Shown here: positions 1 to 10,018 of the stretch, one piece after another
Position numbering within the stretch: position 1 is the first letter of the stretch
How the letters are laid out: the number at the start of each line of letters is the position of its first letter
NCBI GenBank assembly: GCA_020436785.1
Contig: JAGQXC010000199.1
Coordinates: forward strand, 1 to 36,534
Length of the DNA stretch: 36,534 nucleotides
Direction of reading: 5' to 3'
DNA from: Saprospiraceae bacterium
GTDB lineage: Bacteria > Bacteroidota > Bacteroidia > Chitinophagales > Saprospiraceae
The notes under the pieces: generated by a model
Databases searched by the model: none
Told to the model about the DNA's origin: nothing
Seen by the model: the letters and a program-made list of their open reading frames with translations, nothing else
Position numbers and translations under genes: made by a program

Positions 1-3000
1 CCAGGGGATCTCCACGCAGCAGGATAGATTGCTATTGTCCAGCGCTGCCGTGCCCGAAGGCGCTTCGATCACACTGACATAAGGATCGCTGCAATAACTG
101 GTTAGATAATCTTCATTCCAGCACACCTCATGGGTGTATTGCGCGCCATGGCCGGTCACCGTAGCGGTTTTGGTACCGCCGGCATAAGTCTTACTCAGTT
201 CCCACCAATAAGGAACGCCGTCGCAGTAGACGGTGATGTCTTCCGGAGCCTTGACCACCGGAGGAACTTTGTCGTCCTTCAGCACTTGAATCATACAGTC
301 ATTCGCGAGGTGATAGAAATACCAACGATTCCTTTGGAGTAGTGAATTGATTGTTTGCACTTCTGCCGGGTAAACATTACCGACCCGTGCTTCCCAATCC
401 ATTCTGGCCTGATCGGTTGTGAATTCCATGCGGGATATCTTATTTTCGTAACCATAAGGTGAATCGTAATTGCCCAAGCTAGGAACAGCGACGACCGGAA
501 TGTTCCAGTCAAAATCCAAAGCTGAACAATCAAAAACCGGTCGCGGATCCCCATAGTGCAGATAAGCATCCAATTGCCACCAATGCCACCTGGCAAATCG
601 CTCGGACAAATGCCACCAATACCATTCATGTTCCCCTCCGGCAAACAAGTGTTCGTCGTAATCGGGTAGCCCGCAGGCCTCATAAACACGAAGAACCAGA
701 TTTTCTTCGCCACATTCGGTTACATCGATGTAGTCATCAAATACAAAAACATCGATCCATTCGTCAATCGCTTCCTGGATGTCATCATAGTTATGATGGT
801 AATCATAAGGATCCAAACATCTGGAAATATAGTCAGTCCAATAATTTCTCCAATAAGTAACTGAATCCATATTGGCCACGGCAAAATGCAAGCGATCACA
901 ACAAGCATCATGGCTGCCATCATCCAGGTCTTTGGCATAGATTCTTGCCCAACATTCCTGTGGATCGAGGCTTATCTGAGTGATCTCGTCACAAACCGGT
1001 TCCGGAGGCAATTCGTCTTTTACAATCAGCAGGTAATTGAATGTGGTGTCGTTTTCACAGGCATCTCGCAGATTGAATTTAATTAAATGTGCACCAAATG
1101 GCAGGTAAATATGTATGGGATCCGGATAAGTGACTTCCCCATAAAGCGCGATCTCCTTCCCGGGATGACCTGGATCCGAATAGGTCGATTCATAATGCCA
1201 GGTCAGATCAAATATCGGGGTACATTCCTCGTTGACTTCAGGCCAGTAAAAGGTAGCACCGGCTTTGCAGTCATGGACATTGTATTCAACAACTGGTTCG
1301 GGAAATTTTTCAAAGCGGGGTGGAAAAGAATCAATGATGCGGATGTATTGAATATCAGTTATTTCTTCACCGGTGCACCAATCCTTGACAATCCAATTCC
1401 GACGAATGGTGTACGACTTACCGCAGGAGGGCAATACCATATCTTCATACAACGATACAATGTTGCAATGATCCAGGTTGGGATCAAGGTATTCACCATC
1501 AATACTCGGTGCATCAACCACACCTATGTTGATGCCCTGGATGATGTACGGAATCGGATGATAATACCCTTGATCATCCAGCGTACTGGTAACAAACGAA
1601 TGGAGTCCCGGATTCAGACAGTCAATCTCTTCATCCTCCGGAAATCGAAGGTCATCCAAAGTCGCTCTTTCTACCCAAATCCGTTGATCACAGGATTGTT
1701 GATTCCCCCACAAATCGGATACCAGAATAGTCCGGTCGTAATAACCCACAAATCGGGAGGAGCAATTCAGGTGTGTAAACGTTTGATTCTGAATGGTTGT
1801 CGAGATATAGGGATCACAGCTCAAAGGGACCGGAGCTACTGGCAATGAATCCGTACAGGATATCGTGACATCCGCACAATTGATCACCGGTGGAAATTTC
1901 TTATCGATCCTGACCTCTCCCCAACAAGTAGCGCCATCAAACTGATTTCGGACCCGGTAGGTAAATAATGAACCTACATCATTTATGTCGATCCTATTAC
2001 CGGAAATAGCATGCCCCAGATGATCCGTCAATAAAAGTTGAAAAGCATCCGTACAATTATAACTTCCTGAAAGCACATCCGCCGGAGTGATGACCCGATC
2101 GCATCCGGTGGTCAATGAGATGTGCACCAGGTCCTGACAAGAGGGCGATTCCACCGGTAAGCTACGGAATGAAAGAGGTGTGGCTTCACTTTCGCATCCC
2201 ATACTCACGGCAGTCACATAAATGGTGGAGTCCTGCACACCGGAAGCAACTACCAGGGAAACACCTGTTGCGATTAAGGTACCTCCCAGGGAAGGATCGT
2301 CATCGTAAAAATTGTAGTAATCGGGCATGGTATCCATCGCGGTATAGGTATGCATACCCAAATCGCTCATTGTATTTTGAGCAAACCCATTCCACTCGGT
2401 TGCCGGATCAAACGGATCGCCGGGATTCATATCACCCTGATAGACCGTGGGTTTTCTGACCAGGGTATTGTCCTGTGTTGAGGTCAGTCCACTGCCCCAT
2501 TGTCCTCCGGGGTCAAATCCAATCTGGCCGATCACATCGATGATGACACCATTTTTGGATAGCGTAATGGCATCGTCACCAGTGAAGCTGAGGTTATTAT
2601 CGATCTGGTCCGTTAAGGCTAGAAATGCCATGTCCGCACCATTGTCACAAACAACGAAAGTACTCTGATCGGGCAGGATTCCGGAAAGATCTACCTGTGA
2701 GGTGGCGCTGGTGTTTCCGTTAAAATAGATTTCGATGGTGTAATTACCGGCGGCAAGGTCAACGGCCAGACCGGTACCGTTAAATATTTCCAGACATTTA
2801 TTGAATCCACTGCCCTCAATGTATTCGGAGAAAAATAAGTCCGTGGTATTTCGCAATTGCGGAAATCCTCCACCGTCCGGGAAAACACTGGGTAACGGGT
2901 TACCACAAAATGTCTGATCGGTGGTATCAGGAGGTAAAATAAATGTACAGATATCGCAGGAAATGGTATCCTGCAAACGCAGGGTATCGTTGCATAGGTC

Positions 3001-4869
3001 CCCCACCAAAACCACTTCGGCTGGATCACCGCTGGGAATGTTCATCATAGAAACCAAAATCGTATCCGGGGCTATTTGCATGGTCATGGCACCGTGCGTG
3101 GATGAGGCGACCGAAACGGATTGGGTGGTTTGGACATACCAGAACAATCCATACGTCAACCCATCCAACGGACCGGAACATGGGTCAATCCCCTGGGTAA
3201 TCAGAGCCAGAGAGTCGCACAAGGCAGATGAACAAACCGTTTCCGTATGACTGCCTATATTGCTGAATGTATTGTTGGGATAGCCAATCCATTCAAGAGA
3301 AGGATAAAATGCATCGGAACCGTCCGGATCACCCTGGCCGATCGTGGGCTTTCTTACCAAGGTATTGTCCTGTGTTGAGGTATCTCCCCCTCCCCATTGT
3401 GAACCAGGATCAAAGCCTATTTGTCCGATCACATCGATGTTCACTCCATTTTTAAGTAAAGCAACCGCATCGTCCCCATTGTAAAAGCCGGAACCGGAGG
3501 TTTGGTCCGATTGTCCCAATAAAGTGGGATCCGCACTACTTTGGCATAATACGAAAACATCCCCGGCAGCCACCATACCCGTCAAATTGACGGTGAGTCC
3601 CGCTGATGTACTGCCATTAAAGTATACGGCAATGGAATACATCCCCGCTGCCAAATCAATGGTGCCGGACGTTGGATTATAAATTTCTATGCATTTATTA
3701 TTCGAATTTCCTTCGACGTATTCGGAGATGAACAATTCAGTGCAGGTGGAAGGAGAACTACATGCTTCCTGCACATGGGTTCCCAGGCTATCAATAAAAT
3801 CCTGCGCATACATAATCCATTCCACACTGGGGTCGAAACTGACCGGATTCGACAGGATTCCTGATTGGATAGCCGGCCTTCGAACCAGCGTTTGATTTGC
3901 CGTGCTGGTTGAACCTCCAGTCCAGGCGGAGCCCGGGTCAACACCGATCACACCGATGATATCCAGCGTATCGGTACCCTTTAATAAGACGACGGCATCA
4001 TCCCCATTGTAATTGATACCCGTTGAGGTCTGATCAGACAGAGTCAGAAATGGAGAAGTAGCACTGGTATGGCAGACCACAAAGACCTCTCCGGGGGCAA
4101 GCATTCCCGCTAAATTGACGGTATACGTAGCTGTGGTTGCTCCATTCGAGAACGTGTTTAGAGAGTAACTATTCGCACCCAGATCTACCGTTGATCCGGT
4201 CGGATTGTAAATCTCGATGCATTTGTTGAACGAGCTACCCTCGATGTACTCGGAAATGTAAAGATCGGAGCACGGCACCCGGCAGGGAGCCTGGACATGA
4301 GAACCCAAACTATCGATAAAATCCTGCGCATAACTTACCCATTCCACACTGGGATCGAAACTGGCTGGGTTGGCCATCACTCCGGATTGTACGGTTCGTC
4401 TTCGTACCAGGGTTTGATTTGCCGTACTGGCCGAGCCTCCGGTCCAGGCGGAGCCCGGATCGACACCAATCACGCCGATTATGTCCAGTGTATCGGTACC
4501 TTTTAATAAGACCACGGCATCATCTCCATTGTAATTGACGCTTGGCGAAACCTGATTTGCGAGAGCTAAAAAAGTAGCATCTGCGCTAGTATGGCAGACC
4601 ACAAAAACCTCTCCGGGGGCAAGCATGCCCATTAAATTGACGGTATACGTAGGCGTAGTTGCTCCATTCGAGAACGTGTTTAGAGAGTAATTATTTGCAC
4701 CCAGGTCAATGGTAGATCCGGTTGGATTGTAGATCTCAATGCATTTGTTGAATGAACCGCCTTCGATGTATTCGGAAATGTAAAGGCCAGAACAAGCTTG
4801 TCCAAAAAGGTTCGGTGCAGTAGATATTCCTATCGAGGCAATCAATAAGCCTACGTTGCGTAAGTTCAT
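1..4869 (-). CDS. Giant exported protein with four lamin-tail domains and hyalin-repeat-like modules (3' end outside window)
   Basis: An open frame of 1623 codons runs from ATG at 4869 to the window edge without a stop, so the C-terminus is missing. Residues 1-25 look like a signal peptide (hydrophobic core LLIASIGIS, Ala25 before Cys26). Four lamin-tail-type (LTD) domains begin near residues 26, 200, 373 and 678. Each opens with a variant of [16 protein letters not shown] and contains NGDDA or TGDDA, IDVIG or LDIIG, and DPG..W.GG. A Cys-rich insert of about 120 residues separates LTD3 from LTD4. From about residue 985 come hyalin-repeat-like segments ([44 protein letters not shown]). An aromatic-rich patch lies at about 1404-1443. 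LTD domains occur in many secreted bacterial proteins and HYR modules suggest adhesion. The role is inferred as a surface or secreted structural protein, probably T9SS cargo, but the sorting domain would lie beyond the edge. Reading-frame continuity was checked at several points. Confidence 0.88.
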   Translation of the reverse strand, partial: MNLRNVGLLIASIGISTAPNLFGQACSGLYISEYIEGGSFNKCIEIYNPTGSTIDLGANNYSLNTFSNGATTPTYTVNLMGMLAPGEVFVVCHTSADATFLALANQVSPSVNYNGDDAVVLLKGTDTLDIIGVIGVDPGSAWTGGSASTANQTLVRRRTVQSGVMANPASFDPSVEWVSYAQDFIDSLGSHVQAPCRVPCSDLYISEYIEGSSFNKCIEIYNPTGSTVDLGANSYSLNTFSNGATTATYTVNLAGMLAPGEVFVVCHTSATSPFLTLSDQTSTGINYNGDDAVVLLKGTDTLDIIGVIGVDPGSAWTGGSTSTANQTLVRRPAIQSGILSNPVSFDPSVEWIMYAQDFIDSLGTHVQEACSSPSTCTELFISEYVEGNSNNKCIEIYNPTSGTIDLAAGMYSIAVYFNGSTSAGLTVNLTGMVAAGDVFVLCQSSADPTLLGQSDQTSGSGFYNGDDAVALLKNGVNIDVIGQIGFDPGSQWGGGDTSTQDNTLVRKPTIGQGDPDGSDAFYPSLEWIGYPNNTFSNIGSHTETVCSSALCDSLALITQGIDPCSGPLDGLTYGLFWYVQTTQSVSVASSTHGAMTMQIAPDTILVSMMNIPSGDPAEVVLVGDLCNDTLRLQDTISCDICTFILPPDTTDQTFCGNPLPSVFPDGGGFPQLRNTTDLFFSEYIEGSGFNKCLEIFNGTGLAVDLAAGNYTIEIYFNGNTSATSQVDLSGILPDQSTFVVCDNGADMAFLALTDQIDNNLSFTGDDAITLSKNGVIIDVIGQIGFDPGGQWGSGLTSTQDNTLVRKPTVYQGDMNPGDPFDPATEWNGFAQNTMSDLGMHTYTAMDTMPDYYNFYDDDPSLGGTLIATGVSLVVASGVQDSTIYVTAVSMGCESEATPLSFRSLPVESPSCQDLVHISLTTGCDRVITPADVLSGSYNCTDAFQLLLTDHLGHAISGNRIDINDVGSLFTYRVRNQFDGATCWGEVRIDKKFPPVINCADVTISCTDSLPVAPVPLSCDPYISTTIQNQTFTHLNCSSRFVGYYDRTILVSDLWGNQQSCDQRIWVERATLDDLRFPEDEEIDCLNPGLHSFVTSTLDDQGYYHPIPYIIQGINIGVVDAPSIDGEYLDPNLDHCNIVSLYEDMVLPSCGKSYTIRRNWIVKDWCTGEEITDIQYIRIIDSFPPRFEKFPEPVVEYNVHDCKAGATFYWPEVNEECTPIFDLTWHYESTYSDPGHPGKEIALYGEVTYPDPIHIYLPFGAHLIKFNLRDACENDTTFNYLLIVKDELPPEPVCDEITQISLDPQECWARIYAKDLDDGSHDACCDRLHFAVANMDSVTYWRNYWTDYISRCLDPYDYHHNYDDIQEAIDEWIDVFVFDDYIDVTECGEENLVLRVYEACGLPDYDEHLFAGGEHEWYWWHLSERFARWHWWQLDAYLHYGDPRPVFDCSALDFDWNIPVVAVPSLGNYDSPYGYENKISRMEFTTDQARMDWEARVGNVYPAEVQTINSLLQRNRWYFYHLANDCMIQVLKDDKVPPVVKAPEDITVYCDGVPYWWELSKTYAGGTKTATVTGHGAQYTHEVCWNEDYLTSYCSDPYVSVIEAPSGTAALDNSNLSCCVEIPW
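3751..4272 (-). repeat. LTD repeat unit, copy 2 (522 bp)
   Basis: This is the second tandem copy and directly abuts copy 1, with Cys codons at 4272 and 4794 marking equivalent positions. A third, clearly more diverged unit follows at an offset of about 528 bases, and a fourth lies after an extra insert. The tandem arrangement indicates internal duplication rather than independent recruitment of domains. Confidence 0.85.
4273..4794 (-). repeat. LTD repeat unit, copy 1 (522 bp)
   Basis: This in-frame 174-codon unit encodes the first lamin-tail domain and linker of the giant protein. It aligns without gaps to 3751-4272 at an offset of exactly 522 bases. Long identical stretches occur, for example around TTGACGGTATACGTAG and TCCATTCGAGAACGTGTTTA. 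By eye about 25 of roughly 165 encoded residues differ. Confidence 0.85.
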
Positions 4870-5026
4870 GGTTCAGGTCGGTTGTCAGCTACGAACTTAC
4901 AACCTATCCCTTTACCTGAAAAGTAAATGACATTAAGAATTCTGTCCGGTGGACATTTAATCCTTTAAAACTTCATTCAGGTGCTTAAATTCTCCGGGAT
5001 CAGACCACCCCCAATATCACCTGCCC

Positions 5027-5064
5027 AAAAAAAGCGGTCTCCACCTTTTCGTATGAAGACCGCT
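5027..5064 (-). terminator. Rho-independent terminator of the GH3 gene
   Basis: On the minus strand AGCGGTCT (5064-5057) pairs perfectly with AGACCGCT (5040-5033) around a 16-nt loop and is followed directly by a run of T (complement of the A tract at 5027-5033). It lies 23 bases after the GH3 stop codon, so it should end that transcript before the giant LTD gene on the same strand. Confidence 0.8.
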
Positions 5065-5086
5065 GTTAATTCATTTGATCCTAGTC

Positions 5087-7531
5087 CTATTTCCTCGTGA
5101 AAAGTTTATGAACTTCTTCTCTAGGGGCTAGTGCATTGGAGACGGTCTCCACGGTCTGATTGGCCGCCAGTTGAAATTCGGCATTTAGCGGCGTTTTTGT
5201 CGACGATGAACCCACATGTATGCCGTACGTACCTGCTTCGGCGATCCAGGCGGAAGCGGCCTCGTCAAACGAACATAAATCGCGTGGCTCGAGCGTAAAG
5301 GTCAAGGTTTCCGATTCTCCGGGGGCCAGCAATTTGGTCTTGCTGAAATCAACCAGAACACGGGCCGGTTTTTCCAGTTTACCTTCCGGAGCGCTCAGGT
5401 ACACCTCTACCACTTCACGACCGGCAACCCTTCCGGTATTTTTAACCTCACAAGTCAAGGTTAAAACATCTTTAAATTCTTGTGAACTTAACGTAAGATT
5501 ACTGTACTCAAAATTGGTGTACGATAGGCCAAAACCAAATTCATAAGCAACGGGCACTCCGAAGGTGTTGTAGTACCGGTAGCCTACGTAGATGTCTTCT
5601 TCATAAGTGACTTGCCAGGGAATGCGGCGCATGAATGACTGTCCCGAAAGATCCGGAGCTTCCTGAATATTGGCCTGACTGGCTGTCCCGGGGAAATTCT
5701 TAGCGGTTGGCACATCCTGATAGGAGATGGGAAATGTCACCGCCAATTTACCGGAAGGATTGACCACGCCTTTCAGTACATCAACCACCGAATTGCCCGC
5801 TTCCTGGCCGGGCTGCCAAACACATAAGATGGCATCGGGCTGATCTTTCCAACTTGCCGTCTCGACCACGCCACCCGTATTCAGGATCACGACCACTTTT
5901 TTACCTGCAGCCTGAAAGGCATCACTTACGTTTTTAACCATGGATTTCTCGGTAGCGGACAAATAAAAGTCACCTGGCTCGGCCTTCCGATCTCCGCCTT
6001 CGCCGGCATTTCGACCCAGGGTTATCAAGGCAATGTCGTCTTTTGCAGCCATCTTACTGGCCAGGGTTTTGGTAACCTCCATTTCAGTAGGAGGCCGGTT
6101 TCCACTCATAAAAGCTTCAAAGAAATTCCGGGGAGCAGGTTGTTTCGCGCGGAAGTCCTTGATGTATTCATCATAGGTATTTCCCAATTCTTCATCCAGG
6201 GCAAGACCACCATTTTTCAATCCATCGATCAGCGATATCGTATAAGCCTCATTCACATCACCACTTCCGGTGCCACCGGAAATAAATCCATAGGATGTCG
6301 TGCCAAACACGGCCACTTTGCTGACTCCTTCTGCAAATGGCAACGCGGCATTGGCATTTTTCAATAAGACGAATCCTTCACTGGCTGCTTGCCTGGTGAG
6401 GGCAGCGTGGGCTTTCAAATCCGGATTATTGGATGGTGTATAGCCGTTTTGTTTTGGTGATCTGAGCATTCCTTCCAGGATGCGGGTGACATTTTGATTC
6501 AATACACTTTCCTGCATTTTGCCTTCCTTGACGGCGTTGACGATGTCGTGATAATATTGTTCGGTGCCTGGCATCAACAGGTCATTACCCGCTTCCATCA
6601 TTGCGACTGCGTCCTGACCACCACCCCAATCGGTCATCACATAACCATCGAATCCCCAATCATCCCGTAGCACCTTAGTGATCAGGTCTTTGTTCTCAGG
6701 GGCATAGGTTCCGTTGATCAGGTTGTATGAAGTCATTACGGTCCAGGGCTGGGCTTCCCTGACGGCCATTTCAAATCCACGCAGATAGATCTCGCGCAGT
6801 GCCCTCTGGCTTACGATTGTATTTGCGGATTGTCTTTGCGTTTCCTGATTATTGGCTGCAAAGTGTTTAATCGAATTACCCACCCCATTCGATTGGACGC
6901 CCTGGACCATTGCAACAGCCATCTTACCGGTAACCAGTGGGTCTTCTGAATAATATTCAAAATTCCGGCCGCATAAGGGATCACGCTGAATATTCATTCC
7001 TGGTCCCAGGATCACATCGGCATTGTATTCGAGAACTTCATTGCCCATCGCTTCACCCACTTTATGCACCAGTTCAGTGTCCCAGCTGGAAGCCAGTAAT
7101 GTCGCGATCGGAAATGCCGTACAATAGTAAGTCCGGTCTTCACCTTCCCGTTCGGGAGCTACGCGTAATCCGGCTGGTCCATCGGCCAGGACCTGGGTGG
7201 TGATCCCCAACTCCGAAAATTCAGCAGTAAATCCGGCCGCTCCGGGCAGGTCTTTGCGAATTTTATCCACCATCGCATAGTACGATGAGTCCATGGTCTT
7301 TTCCCGATTGCCAAACATTCGGGCAATGGAGTCAGGCAATCCTGGGAAAAACATTCCTGTACCTACCACCAGTTGTGCCTTTTGTTCCAGGCTCATCTTG
7401 CCGACGATTTCCTGGACATTGGGTTTGGCTTTAGGCTGTTCTTCAGTTGTTTGGGTCGTACAGGTACAAAAACCGACCAGGAAAATCCCCAGGGCGGCAA
7501 TTGTCCAACTTAATGAAAATCTGGAATTCAT
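5087..7531 (-). CDS. bglX: Glycoside hydrolase family 3 beta-glucosidase, exported
   Basis: This 814-residue protein resembles periplasmic BglX-type GH3 enzymes, which remove terminal beta-linked glucose or related sugars from oligosaccharides. The N-terminal TIM-barrel domain carries the KHF motif (K222-H223) and the nucleophile Asp301 in GYVMTDW. The alpha/beta sandwich domain carries LGRNAGEGGDR with Glu511 as the likely acid/base. A fibronectin-III-like domain (about 690-780) closes the protein. Length and domain order are normal for the family. The N-terminus is a signal sequence containing Cys22 and Cys24; the region resembles a lipoprotein signal but the lipobox (VGFC or CTC) is not canonical, so lipidation is uncertain. 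The gene is single, 76 bases after the carboxyltransferase gene, with its own terminator. Exact substrate cannot be read from the sequence; the symbol reflects family similarity. Confidence 0.9.
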   Translation of the reverse strand: MNSRFSLSWTIAALGIFLVGFCTCTTQTTEEQPKAKPNVQEIVGKMSLEQKAQLVVGTGMFFPGLPDSIARMFGNREKTMDSSYYAMVDKIRKDLPGAAGFTAEFSELGITTQVLADGPAGLRVAPEREGEDRTYYCTAFPIATLLASSWDTELVHKVGEAMGNEVLEYNADVILGPGMNIQRDPLCGRNFEYYSEDPLVTGKMAVAMVQGVQSNGVGNSIKHFAANNQETQRQSANTIVSQRALREIYLRGFEMAVREAQPWTVMTSYNLINGTYAPENKDLITKVLRDDWGFDGYVMTDWGGGQDAVAMMEAGNDLLMPGTEQYYHDIVNAVKEGKMQESVLNQNVTRILEGMLRSPKQNGYTPSNNPDLKAHAALTRQAASEGFVLLKNANAALPFAEGVSKVAVFGTTSYGFISGGTGSGDVNEAYTISLIDGLKNGGLALDEELGNTYDEYIKDFRAKQPAPRNFFEAFMSGNRPPTEMEVTKTLASKMAAKDDIALITLGRNAGEGGDRKAEPGDFYLSATEKSMVKNVSDAFQAAGKKVVVILNTGGVVETASWKDQPDAILCVWQPGQEAGNSVVDVLKGVVNPSGKLAVTFPISYQDVPTAKNFPGTASQANIQEAPDLSGQSFMRRIPWQVTYEEDIYVGYRYYNTFGVPVAYEFGFGLSYTNFEYSNLTLSSQEFKDVLTLTCEVKNTGRVAGREVVEVYLSAPEGKLEKPARVLVDFSKTKLLAPGESETLTFTLEPRDLCSFDEAASAWIAEAGTYGIHVGSSSTKTPLNAEFQLAANQTVETVSNALAPREEVHKLFTRK

Positions 7532-7594
7532 AATGTAATGGTTTGTGTGAATTCTCCTGTCGGGATGACAGTCGATTTTCCCACAAGATACTTA

Positions 7595-7613
7595 TTGTAA
7601 CAAAATGTTACAA
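7595..7613. repeat. Inverted repeat TTGTAAC-N5-GTTACAA overlapping the carboxyltransferase stop
   Basis: Perfect 7-base arms surround a 5-base AAAAT centre. The element overlaps the TAA stop of the carboxyltransferase gene (7608-7610) and sits about 65 bases upstream of the GH3 start. It could be a weak stem-loop at the end of that transcript or an operator for the GH3 gene. No T tract follows, so it is not a convincing intrinsic terminator. Confidence 0.45.
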
Positions 7614-9152
7614 AGGAATATTGCCATGTTTTTTGGTAGGAGGTGACTTTCTTTTGGTTTGCAGAATCGCAAATGAACGCAACAATTTCTCACGGGTAAT
7701 TTCCGGTTCAATGATTTCATCGACATAGCCACGTTCAGCAGCCAGGTAGGGATTGGCAAATTTGGCCGCATACAACTGTTCCATCTCCCGAAGTTTTTCA
7801 TCCGGCTTGTCGGCAGCGGCAATTTCTTTTCGGAAGATGATCTCGGAAGCTCCTTTGGCGCCCATGACGGCAATCTCTGCCGACGGCCAGGCATAATTGA
7901 AATCCGCACCAATGTGTTTGGAATTCATGACATCGTAGGCGCCTCCATACGCTTTACGGGTAATCACGGTAATGCGCGGGACCGTTGCCTCGCAAAAGGA
8001 GTACAGTAGTTTCGCCCCATTGGTGATGATGGCATTCCACTCCTGATCTTTGCCGGGCAAAAAGCCGGGTACGTCAACAAGTACCAACAACGGAATGTTG
8101 AACGCATCACAAAAACGTACAAAACGAGCTCCTTTCTTACTGCTATTCACATCTAAAACGCCAGCAAGATGAGCGGGTTGATTGGCGACGATCCCAACGC
8201 TGCGTCCACCGATCCGGGCAAAACCAATCACAATATTCGGAGCATAGTTTGCATGCAATTCGAAAAAGGAGTCACGGTCGATGATGCCCTCAATGACCGT
8301 TTTCATATCGTAAGGATGTTGAGGATTGTCGGGAATGATATCGTTCAGTTCGGGTCGCAATTCCCGTGTCCCCAAATGACAAGGGAGCACTGGCGTTGTC
8401 AGCTTATTGTTTTGGGGCAAATACGAAAGCACATTCCGGATCGCCATCAGGCATTCGACATCATTTTCAGCGACTAGATGCGCAACGCCTGACTGGGTAG
8501 CATGGGTCACGGCGCCGCCCAATTCCTCTGAACTGATGGATTCATTCGTAACGGTCTTGACCACATTCGGTCCGGTAACAAACATGTAAGAGGTGTGGTC
8601 AACCATGAAAACAAGATCCGTAATTGCCGGACTATATACCGCTCCTCCGGCACAAGGCCCCATGATCGCACTGATCTGCGGAATGATGCCGGATGCAATC
8701 GTATTCCGGTAAAAAATATCGGCATAGCCGCCCAGGGAAACAACACCTTCCTGGATGCGTGCGCCACCTGAATCATTCAGTCCAATGACCGGGATGCCAT
8801 TAGCCATTGCCAGATCCATGATCTTGCAGATTTTTTCGGCATGCGCTTCGGAAAGCGATCCACCAAAAACGGTAAAATCCTGGGAGAAGACGTAAACCGG
8901 CCGGTTGTTGATCGTGCCATAACCGGTGATGACCCCATCACCATAATATTTCTCCTGGTCCATGCCAAAATCCACCGAACGATGGGTTACCAGCATTCCC
9001 AATTCTTCGAAGGAGTTTTTGTCCAACAATACTTCAATTCGTTCCCGGGCAGTCAGTTTGCCTTTCTCATGCTGGTGTTGAATGCGATGGGATCCGCCAC
9101 CCTGATGGGCCAGATCTTTCTTTTCATGGAGCTTCGATAAGGCTTTCTTCAT
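7608..9152 (-). CDS. pccB: Acyl-CoA carboxylase carboxyltransferase (beta) subunit, propionyl-CoA type
   Basis: This 514-residue protein transfers CO2 from carboxybiotin to an acyl-CoA, probably propionyl-CoA to give methylmalonyl-CoA. Two crotonase-fold halves are visible: [10 protein letters not shown] (127-136) and [11 protein letters not shown] (165-175) in the first, DVPGFLPG (360-367) and [10 protein letters not shown] (400-409) in the second, with oxyanion-hole Gly-Gly pairs in both. The Asp in GGAYDVM occupies the position reported in actinobacterial homologues to favour propionyl- over acetyl-CoA; this is recalled knowledge, not tested here. The start at 9152 is chosen because its ATG overlaps the TGA of the upstream glycosyltransferase as ATGA and the protein then begins [12 protein letters not shown], typical of the family. 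An upstream in-frame ATG (9227) would add 25 residues buried in the other gene. A separate biotin carboxylase lies at 31832-33274; no biotin carrier is seen. Confidence 0.92.
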   Translation of the reverse strand: MKKALSKLHEKKDLAHQGGGSHRIQHQHEKGKLTARERIEVLLDKNSFEELGMLVTHRSVDFGMDQEKYYGDGVITGYGTINNRPVYVFSQDFTVFGGSLSEAHAEKICKIMDLAMANGIPVIGLNDSGGARIQEGVVSLGGYADIFYRNTIASGIIPQISAIMGPCAGGAVYSPAITDLVFMVDHTSYMFVTGPNVVKTVTNESISSEELGGAVTHATQSGVAHLVAENDVECLMAIRNVLSYLPQNNKLTTPVLPCHLGTRELRPELNDIIPDNPQHPYDMKTVIEGIIDRDSFFELHANYAPNIVIGFARIGGRSVGIVANQPAHLAGVLDVNSSKKGARFVRFCDAFNIPLLVLVDVPGFLPGKDQEWNAIITNGAKLLYSFCEATVPRITVITRKAYGGAYDVMNSKHIGADFNYAWPSAEIAVMGAKGASEIIFRKEIAAADKPDEKLREMEQLYAAKFANPYLAAERGYVDEIIEPEITREKLLRSFAILQTKRKSPPTKKHGNIPL

Positions 9153-9934
9153 CGTTGAAAAGCTTTTTGCAGCGACTTTTTCCAAAAATACCAACGCAAC
9201 CGGATGACTTCGATACCCATTTTCCATCCATCGGAGAGCAACCTGATTTTAGAATTATCCTGATGATCCCAATCCACGGGCATCTCCTGGATCTTCCATC
9301 CGGCCTTCCTGGCTTTCCACAGCAATTCAATGTCGTGGGCCCATCCGAAGGTAATCAAATTGTCAAAAAGCGATTGGGCATAACGGGTCGGATACCACTT
9401 AAATCCGCACTGGGTATCCAGGTACGGCAACCCACTGCTGATGCGGATAAATAGATTGAAGAGACGACCGGACCATTTACGCGTTCCCGGCACCTTGATG
9501 CGTGACATCCGGTGTTCTCTGGAGCCAATGTAAATGGTTTCCGGCCCGATGGCCTGCGGTGATTGAAACCACTGGAGTATCATCGAAGGAGGAGTTGCCA
9601 CATCGGCATCCATGGTCAACGTGTATGCATTAACTGCTTGCAGAACTCCATGCCGGAGCGCGTAGCCCTTTCCATGGTTTGGCGCATATCTGAGAAGCAA
9701 TATTTCCGTTTCCGGAATGCCCACAAATAAGGACTGCATTTTTTCAAATCCGGTATCGGTTGAACCATCATCCACCAGGATTAACTGGAGTGGAGCCGGC
9801 CAATGTGTACTGAATTCTACCAATGAATGATGCAATACATCCAGGCGGTCAAATTCATTATAACAGGGAACCACAATGCTCAGGGAAGGCCAATGGCTTG
9901 CCCTTTCCGATGCATGTTGTGATTCCTCAGGCAT
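9149..9934 (-). CDS. Family 2 glycosyltransferase, dolichyl/polyprenyl-phosphate glucosyltransferase (ALG5)-like
   Basis: This 261-residue GT-A glycosyltransferase contains [10 protein letters not shown] (about 18-27), the nucleotide-binding VDDGSTD (54-60), the metal-binding DAD (109-111) and DTQCGFKWY (173-181). The last motif is typical of ALG5-like enzymes that move a sugar from a nucleotide donor to a lipid phosphate. No transmembrane segment is evident, so it probably acts at the inner face of the cytoplasmic membrane. Its stop overlaps the carboxyltransferase start (ATGA), indicating translational coupling with a metabolically unrelated gene. The start at 9934 leaves 84 bases to the divergent aminotransferase. 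Donor and acceptor are unknown. Confidence 0.85.
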   Translation of the reverse strand: MPEESQHASERASHWPSLSIVVPCYNEFDRLDVLHHSLVEFSTHWPAPLQLILVDDGSTDTGFEKMQSLFVGIPETEILLLRYAPNHGKGYALRHGVLQAVNAYTLTMDADVATPPSMILQWFQSPQAIGPETIYIGSREHRMSRIKVPGTRKWSGRLFNLFIRISSGLPYLDTQCGFKWYPTRYAQSLFDNLITFGWAHDIELLWKARKAGWKIQEMPVDWDHQDNSKIRLLSDGWKMGIEVIRLRWYFWKKSLQKAFQR

Positions 9935-9946
9935 TGTAAATAGGTC

Positions 9947-9954
9947 TAATTTTG
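9947..9954 (+). promoter_or_regulatory. Candidate Bacteroidota -7 box TAATTTTG upstream of the aminotransferase
   Basis: This matches TAnnTTTG exactly, 65 bases before the ATG at 10019. A second exact match, TACTTTTG, lies at 9990-9997. Neither has a TTTG at the usual -33 spacing, so which one is used, if either, cannot be decided. Confidence 0.35.
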
Positions 9955-9989
9955 TGTGTAATGAGCCACCAAGTGAAGCGTCAGTTCGT

Positions 9990-9997
9990 TACTTTTG
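9990..9997 (+). promoter_or_regulatory. Candidate Bacteroidota -7 box TACTTTTG upstream of the aminotransferase
   Basis: This is an exact TAnnTTTG match 21 bases before the start codon and would give a short leader of about 15 bases. No -33 TTTG is present at the expected distance. Confidence 0.4.
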
Positions 9998-10018
9998 CGC
10001 CGGTAAAACTAAAATAAA

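Noticed and set aside
291..938. Minus-strand open frames of 60-140 codons in the left region
   Set aside because: They lie in other frames of the continuous 1623-codon LTD/HYR gene and encode low-complexity peptides unlike any family.
1087..1848. A 253-codon plus-strand open frame
   Set aside because: It is antisense to the giant LTD/HYR gene, whose frame here encodes coherent HYR-like sequence; the antisense product has no signal peptide or recognisable motif.
3300..4800. Possible CRISPR-like or short tandem repeat array
   Set aside because: The periodicity is about 522-528 bases and in frame with protein domains; there are no short repeats with unique spacers.
9153..9227. 25-residue N-terminal extension of the carboxyltransferase
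   Set aside because: It lies inside the glycosyltransferase gene and does not resemble the family N-terminus; the ATGA overlap at 9152 is a better start.
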